Positions 13,201 through 24,000 of a DNA stretch of 64,000 nucleotides are shown in pieces. The notes under the pieces were generated by a model. That model made no database searches. It was not told the DNA's origin and saw only the letters and a list, made by a program, of their open reading frames with translations. The first letter of the stretch is position 1; the number at the start of each line of letters is the position of its first letter. Source of the DNA: Apricaphanius iberus (taxonomy: Eukaryota; Chordata; Actinopteri; Cyprinodontiformes; Aphaniidae); the NCBI GenBank assembly GCA_028564705.1, contig JAPXFQ010001391.1:310001-374000 (forward strand). Direction: 5' to 3'. The position numbers were made by a program, and so were the translations under genes.

Positions 13201-16200
13201 GTAACTGAAAACAAATAGAAAAGTTAATTATCTTTCAATAAAGAGTTTTAAAGTGATCAAAGAAGCTCCAAAAATACAAAAAGAGCAAGACTGAATGGCC
13301 ATTGTAGTCATGTTGGAAAAGAAAAATGGATATGGTTCTGCAGCTTATCTCACCACTGATTAATGATTATGATTAATATTAATATAACATGAATATAACA
13401 CTCTCAATACAAGCCCATAATTTGGAGGTTTTGGACTGATAGTCTATAGGCGAATGTTTGTTGATGTCTTTAAGTGCATGCGCGTGTGATGGGGTGGCAA
13501 GAAAAAAGCTAACAAATGATGGGCTATAAAGATGTCACAAGCACTTCCAAGAGAGTTAGAGGGTGAAATCCCCAATAGATATTAACTTTAATGTCTGAAG
13601 ACAGCAGAAGCTTGAAATCTCTATTGACAACAAGAATCTAAGTCCTCCTATATGAAATCAGGGGAAAACTATGGTTTGATTCTCCAGCGTCCTGAACATT
13701 AATCTGCTTCGGAGACATTTTTTTTCCCTATTTTATAGAAAGCTCTGGACCAGGGATCCCCAAATCCAGGCCTCGAGGGCCAGTATACTGCAGGTTTTAG
13801 TTCTTTCCCTGGTTCAACACACCAGAATCAAATGATGGCTCATTACCAGGCCTCTGCAGAACTTTGCCATGCTGAGGAGGAAGTTGGACAATTTGAATCA
13901 GCTGTGTTGGAGCCGAGACACATCTAAAAGTGGTAGAGCACCGGCCCTTGAGGCCTAGACTTGGGGAGACCCCTACCCTGGACCCTTCACTCATAAAAAA
14001 GTTAAAGGCTTTAAAAATTCTGGCGGCCTACGATTGTTTTGTTTCAAGGAAAGTTTGGCCAATCTCTGCAAAACAGAAAGCTGTGATTGTGCTAAAAGCA
14101 GAGGTCAGACCTGGCCAAGTAGGGTCAACGTGTGATTCGCTTCACCTGTTGGTAATTGCCAAAGAGAATAGCAAAATCCTCACTGTGATAAGTCTTCACT
14201 TATCAGTTTCCTTAATAATCTATATATTTATGGAAATGTAGTCGCTGTTTCAGTTGTCCTGCAACTGTCTTGCGAAAAACTGAATATCACCTCTTACACA
14301 ATTCTTCTTTTTTTAAATCCAGTCTTGGAGAGACTTGGAGGCAGTCATGTAGATGCTTTAATGTTTAAAGTAGAAGCATCTGTCAGGATAGGTCTTACAA
14401 CTGCTGCATGTACAGCAGCATGCATAGTTAGGTGTTTGGGACCCCTGAATCAAAACACAAAAACAATATAACTCAGAGGATTTTAAAATACACAAACCTG
14501 AACATTTCTAAAAACATTTTCTCTAAATAACAAATACATAGTCACAAGGACTCACCATGAACATAATTCAAATCGCAAGCTTTGTCAGCTGCTGCAGGAA
14601 TCCCGTCTTTCTTTGGAGTGTCCGGGTTTAATCCTCTGATTACCTGCAATCTTTAATTTTTGACAGTCTTTTTTGGAGAGAATTTGAAAAAAAACTTTTT
14701 ATCAGGCTGTTCAATCATCCACACAGCATGAGTGAATGTCCTGCTTCACTAAATCCTCCTCCAAACAATTCAAAACTATGAATTTATTGGTAAAATACGC
14801 TGTTTCGTGCCACCCAATCCGATGATGCAATGCCAGGAAACATAAACAGAAGTGATGTGTACACAAAATGTCTTCATACCGATTATAGTTTGGATTAGAA
14901 ATGGACTGTGTGCATGAGCCCTGAAAAAATCTATACGATTATGACAAGCGTATACATCCGCTACATGTTTGATCGGAATAAATAGTTTTGACATGTGCAG
15001 AACTGCGCAGAACCATCTAAAATACCAGAAATGGCCTTAGAAGAAGACATTGTGGTCTTCCGTTGTAAACATCTTGTAAAGATCTCTACACGTATATAAA
15101 ATGGAGACGTACAATGTTCTTCAGAGTGTGCTTTTATTTTTTTCAGGTGACGGTTTTATATCTACAAGCCTTCATTGCTATGTACACAATCAAATTCTAA
15201 ACTGAATACTTGTATTTTTTTAGCCGACGTCTTGTACATCTATGCATGACTTAATAGACATGCGCAGTGATGACCCATATTCGCAATAAGTATTTTCCTT
15301 CAATGAAATTTTGATCCAAATGAGTGGCTAAGAGTAATCTGAATGGCGTGTTTGCATGAAACATTTTTATTCCGGTCAAGCTTTTAATCCGATTATTTGT
15401 GTCCATGTAAACATAGCCACTGATGTGAAAAAATATTTGCATATATTGTAGTAAAGGAAAATATTATATTTCTATAACTTTGTACCTAATTAACATGCTT
15501 TCTTGAGAACTCTTTCCACTTGGCTTTACTATGTTCATCAAGTCTTCTCTCAGTCCAGGTGTTGCAATTTGATCCAAAATGGCAATAAAACATGTTTACT
15601 GTCAGTTATCAGATTCTCGATGATGCTCAGTGCAATATTATGGGTTGCAGTAAAAATAGCACCCTTGCATTTTCTTTCTGCAGTTTTGAGTTTCCTCAGC
15701 TTCCTTGTTGACAAATTAAGCAATAATTAGCTACTCTTAAAGTTCATTTTTTAATTTACACTAGGCATATGGGGCATTCATGTGTTCCCATTGACATTTT
15801 CTATATTTTGGCTTTACCTGCGCTTGAGACGCGACTGAAGTACAGCAGATCTTATGATAAACTGTGGATGTTTCTGCAGATTACTCTTTCCCTATTCAAC
15901 AGTTGATAGCCAAAAAAGAGTCTACAAAAAATTTGCTCCTAAAACATCTATAACTACAAAGATTATCCTCATAAGTGTAACTCTTAACCATTTCTCTCTT
16001 AACCACGTTTCCATTTTCACACAAGTTTAACATACATTTTAAAATAATGGTTCCCTCTGTGTTGTCCTTTATATGCCTTCAGTATCCATTTCGTTGCTCT
16101 TCTTGTTTGGTGAGAAACACTTTTGGGCCCTTTCACCAAAGAAAGGTCACGCCCCCTGAAGACACTCTGCAAGGGTGCGCATACAGTATAGCTTCAGGAA

Positions 16201-18018
16201 TTAAACACTTTTATGAGACACTGTAAACTAGGTAGATGCAACTTTCAAAAAGCAGCTTCAAATTCCCTAACTAGTAGATGCAACATCATAAACATAAATG
16301 TCATCTCTTTTAATTTTTTTATCCGCTTTTTTTTTAAGAGCTAAACCAAAAAAAATCAAGAAAATGAATCAAATATCTGGCGCTGACAGTAATAACGTGT
16401 GTGTTACAGGATTGAACACCTGAGCCTGAACATGGCCATGCAGCTGCTGGTGGGAGTGCCCCTTGAAATGGTCCATGGTGCCCTGAGGATCGGACTGATC
16501 TACGTGTGTGGTGTGCTGGCAGGTGGGGCCCGGTGCTCTAATCTTCATCCTAAACAGACTCTGTGGCTTTCTGATCCTACTGTTACACCATCTGCTTGTT
16601 GTCTATGTTAATGCATTTTACAACATATCAGAATCAGCCTTTCCACATACTAGTCGATGAGAAAATCTGGCGGGTTGAGGACAGATGGTTTTGTCTCTGT
16701 CTTCCCAACAGACATGGTGGGATGTAGGGGGTTGTCAGTCCTCCGTCAAGATGCCCCACAATATTCATTTACAATAGAGCACAACAAAGAGATGAAATCC
16801 AGTTAAAGAAACTTGCTCTGTAATAATGAAATTTGATGAGAGGGAGAAAAGAGAAGAACGAGAGGACATTTATTTTTTTTATAAATCTGAAAGGCTCAGA
16901 AGAGAGAGGCTATGATATTAAATATGGAAGATGAGAGGAATGTGCAAGATTCAGAAAATAATCAGTGTCAAGTGTATCAGATATGAAAGAAAAAGTCGAT
17001 GCAGCTTCGAAAATAAAATGTCAACACTTCACACCTACTTTTCTGTAAACCTCAGACTGAAGCAGTTCACTTTTCTGCTCCCTTCAGCTGACTTAAAGTT
17101 CACTTGTGTGTGCTGTTTAGATTTAGCCAATCTGTAATAACTAACTCATCGGATCCCCAAGAGTTGTATTCGTAAGTGCTTTGTGTTAAAAAGAGGAAGG
17201 AACAGATTTTTGTAACTGCAGAGAAATGTATTGTATTTCTGTTTCTATTTGTATGTGTATCGTGTTGAAGGGTCACCGACAAAGACCCTCGGGATACCAG
17301 CTGCGGTGACCTTTAGTTTTAACCTCACTCTGAAAATGAGGAGGAAACTGGACAATAAATCACACACCCTTGTCAATGCACACGCACGCACACACACACA
17401 CGACGTGTCTACTGTTTTAATTAGTTATCGACCACCAACAGAAGAGCAGATGCAAAGGGTGGTCGAGTTGGCTGCGCTTTTAGGGAGTGTCAAATCAGAC
17501 GGTTTTGGTAATTGGTAGTAAAGCTCTGCCAGAAATGCATTATTTTGCAGCAAGTGGACATTTGCACATCACTGTGTTCTAAATGATTTCTATACTGCAA
17601 GTAAAGATATATGTAAAGTTTTTTTTATTAAACACTGCTTCCAGCTATATGTTTCACGTAATCTTGATACATGAAATTTACAGTTTGAGCTGCTTTTGTC
17701 TGTTTAGGAAGTAGAGATAAATGTGTAAGGATGCAGCAAACATTATGCTCTGTTCATCACACCTCAGGAATAGTAGATGGGGTTTCAGTAAATGAGTGTA
17801 ATGTTGACGCATTTAATGACTTGGAACAGCTGGAGGTCTGCTGTGGTTCTACAGGCTCTGAAAGGAAAGCAGGTAAAATAGTTTTTCAAATGCTAGTTTT
17901 TCTAAGTGTTTCTTCTTTGTGATACTTTTATTTACTGCCATCGAGGCTTTCTCTCTTAAAAAAAACAGAACACCAGAAAATCAATCTCTCCAAAGATTGC
18001 ATTTAATTAAACATTTTT

Positions 18019-18082
<64 letters not shown>

Positions 18083-21000
18083 ATAGAAGGATAAGAACAC
18101 ATGGCTTTCAAATATTATTTTTTTAAAGAAAATGTGAAATGTGTAATTTGTATAGGACCCCTGATTAACCCCTGATTTAATACGGAGTAAAACCATCCTT
18201 TTTCATTCTTTTTAGATTAAATCTCTAGCAGATTTATTTGCACATTCACCTCTGCAAAATAGCTGATGGTCAACCAGACTGAATGGAGATTAGATGCTTA
18301 ACTTTAATTTTTTTGACATATCTCACAGAGTCATAATTATATTTGTTTGGACTTTGAGTAGGTAATTCTAATTCACAAGTATGTTTTTTTTTAAGTCACT
18401 CTGTTGTAGGGCTTGCTTTATGTTTTGAGATGTCCTGCTAAAGGTTGACTCTCCACCCCAGCCTCATGTGTTCTGCAGCGTCTAACAGGTTATCTGTAGA
18501 TTTCCCTGTTCTCTGATACATCCATCTACGTGACCTCGTCCTCCCTGCTAATGAAAACCATCCCCACAGCATGATGGTACCATTGCCATATTTCACAGTG
18601 GGTATGGTGTATTCATAGTGATGGTTTAAAGTTTCATGTGGACAGGATTCCATAAAATGTTCAAATATATTGTTTTATAATCCAATTTTGCTTTGAACCT
18701 CCCCACATAGTCTCCCTGACCTGTCTGGTCTGGTCTCTCCAAAAGGTTGTTTGTTGAAGATTGTTTGTTCTCTAACAAACCTCTCAGGTCTCTGAATTTT
18801 AATGCATATTAACTAAAAAACCTTTTAAGACAAGTGCTGCTTCTGTATTTTTTAGGTTAATCGGATTATAAGGGGCTGATATCATATACATGCCAGATTC
18901 ATAAAACAAAGTAAACACATACAAACATACATTATTTTTCATTTCACTATCACCTATTAAACAAAATTCAATTAGAATACATTGAAATTTGTGGTTGTCA
19001 AAAAAATAAAAATAATTTTTTTTTTGAGGTTCCAAATGTGTTTTATACAGGAGAGAATATGATCGTATCTCTGTGTTTAAATAATCTATTTTTCAACCAA
19101 ATATTTGTTTCAATGCTACGCTTATTAAATTAATCATTTTAAACTCTAAATTGTATTCGGTAAATAACACAAAGTAGTCAAGCCTAAAATCTTTTAAAAA
19201 GCACCAGAACGGGGCTCAGCTGGTTGCTACAACGGGTCAAAGCTTGGTTCAGAGATCAAGTAATAATCCAGAGACAGGTCACTGACCTTTTACACACAAA
19301 CCACTCTCTGACATCATGCTGGAAGCAGTAGACCTGAATATGAAATCTCAATATATGCTCATTGGGACTACTGATGTGAGCACAGCTGCCTGCCTGTGTG
19401 ATAATGTATTCACACAAAGCCAGAGTCAACAACTGTGGGCATTTGGGGAGGCTCTGGTGAAGGTCAGTTTTGTACAATACTGTTTTAATGGTTGAAAAAC
19501 ACCTAGTGGTTTATATTTATAAATTGCTGTACAATGTATTTCAAAAGAAACACAGTGGTGGGTTATACTACCTTTCTTATTAATTATTTTTAACGGTTTT
19601 CTAAAATAATGTAGTCTAAAAATATAATTTGTTAAAATCTGTAGTACTTTTTTTTGGGGGGGGGCTTTGCATATTTAGTTTTTATTTCTAAACAACTTCA
19701 TTGTTTAAATTGCACAATACATGACAATGTTGACTTCATTTGGTAATGTCTGGGTAAAAGAGCAGGCTTTTGGGTTTTCAAGGTAAATACTGATTTAATT
19801 TATGTTGGTAATTTCTGTCCAAAAATCATCACAAATGTTTTAGAAGCCATCACACAGCCACTGAACATACAAGCAAGTTATAAACAGAGAAATATGAACT
19901 CCATTTTTAATTTTCATCAAATACATGGTTGAGTTTTTCAGAGTCTCCCTAGGACAGAACAGATCTATTTTCAAGAATATTTAAGAGTTTAAAGGACAAA
20001 GTCCTAGAAACCTGTTTAATATGGGATTTAAATAAAATAGCCTAGTCAAAGGCAACACCAAGCTTTATTCCCACAGGGCAATTTAATGCCATCCAGATTA
20101 TGTGACCAACTAAACAGTTTATTTTTCAATGGCATCTAAATGTAAAAGTAGAAAATTAAGTCATACAGGTTTTTATGATGTCAAGATATGCATGTAGTCT
20201 ACCTTACTGATCAGATTAATCAGGATCATTGCATAGATATAGCTGAGTACCATTAGAATAATAGTGGATATGTATCCCATACTGTCTGATTATTTCCCCA
20301 GTTTGATTTCCAAAATATAGGCATATTTTGTAATTTAGCATGTTCCATGACACATTGGACTCTTCTAGGGTAAAACAGAACAACTTTGATTTAACATTTG
20401 CTTCCAATATTCTTTTGACATATCCCTCTTTGATAGCCTAAATAAAATCCCAACAAGGTTTTCTTTCTTAAAGCTTCTTCCAACTTTTCTGCTTCTTTTA
20501 AAAACACATCTGAGTAGTGGTGGATTTTATCTTCCTGGTCATCAATCAGGGCCCGACTAGAAATTGCCCAGTTTCGGTCACCAGGCTACAACTCAAAATA
20601 TCCATTGAATCAGTCACAAACATAGTATTATCCAGCCTGGAGTGACCTTGGTGACAGCCTTGCTGCAAGGTTTACACACATAGAATGTGGCTAAATATAT
20701 TACCAGCTTGTAATGCCTATAGCAACAATTTCTTACAAGGGGTCATTTACTTTTCTTATCTACAATGGTGCAAATGTTGCTCTTCTATTAATTCAAGGAC
20801 AAGAAAGACATGGACAGATCATGGTTCTGTTTGAACAATAATGGAGGTCCTAGGAAATCTTAATTACTTAAACGTTGCAGCCACTAAACGTACAGTAGTC
20901 CGCTACGTCTGGAAGTTTGTCAAGGTTGAAAGAAACTAAAATAAAAAGGGGTAAAATATGAATAATAATGCCCTTTTTGAAGTTATTGGAAGGAGTGAAA

Positions 21001-24000
21001 AAGTGAAAAAGAGCTATAGGCAAGCAGTAAAACAGCTACTGTATTTAGAACAAGCTTCCTCCAGTGCTTGTTATCTTGAAAACAAAGGGGAAGACTGGAG
21101 AAAATGTGGCCTAAAGGTGCAATGAATAATGCAGCTAAATGTTGTTACACACATAGCTAGCCAGATTTATTGGCAGCCTTTGATAAAACTGTATAAGAGC
21201 CCTTAAATTCAATAAATCTTTGCACAGTTCAGGGGTCCAGAAATCAAAGTACACATCATTTACTCCCATACAAACTTTAAATACCTCCTCCCAACAGATA
21301 CATATCTAAATCAAATGAATGGCACATTGATGGCCTCTGCAGAACTTGATGGTGTGCTGGGGAGGTAATTCTGCCATTTGATTTAGCTGTTTTGAAGCAG
21401 GGATTCTTTTAAAATCCAGGGGAGTAACTTTCAATGACTACAACTGGAGACCCTGCTCTAGATCATACCGAGTCCTCATGAGTACAAATAGTTTCGGGAG
21501 ACGGTTAATTTTTGTCTGCTTGGAACCATTTTTATGTTGATTTGCTCATTTGTTTTCGATCATTGAACTGCTGACTGACCCAGTGAGGAGACCCATCCTC
21601 AGTTGTCTTGTAGAGGACCTAATGTTATGAACTCTTAACAAGATTACTTAGGCTGTTGGTGGAAAAACAAGACCACAGCATCACAGATCCTCCACTAAAC
21701 CTCAACAGTAGACATGAGGGGCTTTTTTTAAATACATTACTGCTTTATTTCACTCCAAACCTTCCTGAAGTATTTGTTGCTGAAAAGCTCAATCTTAGCT
21801 TCTTCATATTAAAGCACATAGTTCCAGTTAGTCCCAGTTTAGGTTTATATAGTTTGTTTATATTTGTGATGGAAGGACAGATAAGTATTTTTTTCTGGCA
21901 TAATTACCAAATAATCTATTGTCTTATAGATGGCATCTATAACAGTTGTTATGGTAACCTGGTGCCCCTATGGTGCCACTCTTTGTTGCAGTTTACTGAC
22001 AGCAGGGATGGACTCAAATCCTGACTCAAGTCATATTTCAGCAACTTGTATCTTGACTCGAGCAGCAAGTCAAGAAAGCCGATGATGTATAGTTGGATGG
22101 ACGTGCAACGTTAAGACTTCTACTCCGACATGTGAAATGGCCACTGTTGGATCTAGCATGTAGCTGATGCTATTGTTAGCCTGTTATGTTAGTTGGTGAT
22201 ATCATGGGGGTATTGATGACAAATCATTTTTAAAATATAGTAAAACATGTCTGGCTGCTTTATTTGAGTCCTAGAATCTACACTGGGCTTTTCCTAAGGT
22301 GATAATGACTTGACTGGAACTGAAAGATTGTTTTCGGAACTTGGACTCTGACTTGGCATGTAAGACCTAGCAACTTGACTTGGACTAATCCTATGTGACT
22401 TGGATCTGCACTTGGACTCAAACACTAACGACTCAGGTATGAATTCGACTTGAGAGATGGTGACTTGACTATAATATTGTCTGAGAGAGATTTTCTTTTC
22501 TTTTTTTTCCCTTACCAGCCTTCCCATTTTGAATGGTGGCAAAGCAACCTCAGATAACAAATGCTTCAGTTACATTTATTTAAAAAGTACTACATATTCT
22601 ATGTTATATAATGTAGTGGAGAATATGTGCATATCCTGGGTTGTTACATAAAGTATATTTTTGGCAGTGTGGATGAAAATAGAAAAGTGTGACATCACCC
22701 AACAACTGCATATTCTGCTCAATTATGTTTTGACCTAATGTTTGATCAAAATCACAAGCAGAGTTTTAATGCAAGAAGAAAACGAAAATGTGCAAAACGT
22801 AATTCAAAAGATAAACAGTAAAAAAGAAGAAAGTTTGTATTAGTCAATCTTCCCAAGGATTTTTACTTCTTTTGTACTGTTATCGGTTTGTTTAGCTTTA
22901 ATTTTTGTTTTCATTTACCTTTTCAGTGATTACGTGGTCCATTTATGAATGATATGAATGGGTTCCAAAGAAAGCAGCAGCTCTCTTTACACTTTGGCAG
23001 CCTACAGCAGCTAATTATTTTTTTCTTCATTTTTCTTTTTCAACATAAAGTTGCTCTTACAGTAATAAAAAGCTTCTGTTTGTCAGGATACAGTACGCCT
23101 ACATTACATAGTTAGCTGCATTCATGCCATTCAATATTGACATATTCATTATTCAAGAGGTCAAAGCTTAGCAAATTATTCAGTATTTATTCATATTTTC
23201 TGACAGTATCACTTTGTGAACTGGGAGACCTTAAAGTCAAGGTTGGTATTCCAACTCCTACAGTTTTATGAAAAAGGAAAAGAAAAAAAAACAAGTTCAA
23301 TTGACATATTTATGTGTATTGATGTGAAGGAACACATCTGCTACAACTAACTGTCTATAAATAAGATAAATAAAATGTTAGCTGGAGTACATTAGATGAC
23401 ATTTGATGTACAAGACCTTTAGAGGGATGTGCATAAACAAATAAAGTTTACAAGCAAGCTTCAATGAATAAATTTCAACACAGTCATGGATTACACCCAA
23501 GTACATTTTCTGAAGAAATTATGGTGGAAGTTTGGTTCACTCATCTTTACAACTAGCTTTAGTTTATTAAGGGGTTGCCAACATTACTTTTTCCTCCACA
23601 ACTCTCAAGGTCCAGATCCAGAATGTTAAGGTTGACATTCAGTCAGCGTTTTTGTTGTATCTCTTATGTTTGGGATCATTCTCATATTGATAACCCATTT
23701 TGGGCCAGGCTTTAGCTATCACATCTAACTTTGAAAACTTGGAGATACAGAGGAGGTCATGGGCAATCTTCCAAGGTGCTCTATTTCTGTAGCTGCAGAA
23801 CAAGCCCAATTCATCACCCTCCATCTTAAGGCTAGTAGAAGATTTTTGTGTTGACGAGTGTTTGATTTCTTTTCTTTCAACAAATATGATGCTCTGGAGT
23901 ATGTCCCTATTTTCTATTGTCATCTCATCTGTTCATGGGACATTGTTCCTGGATTCCCTAGGTTCAGTAAGATTGAATTTGGCAAACCCAGGTTGTGCTG

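Noticed and set aside
21656..22024. 122-codon open frame in an rhbdl3 intron
   Set aside because: It has no domain and no splice-compatible neighbours, and lies between repeat remnants.
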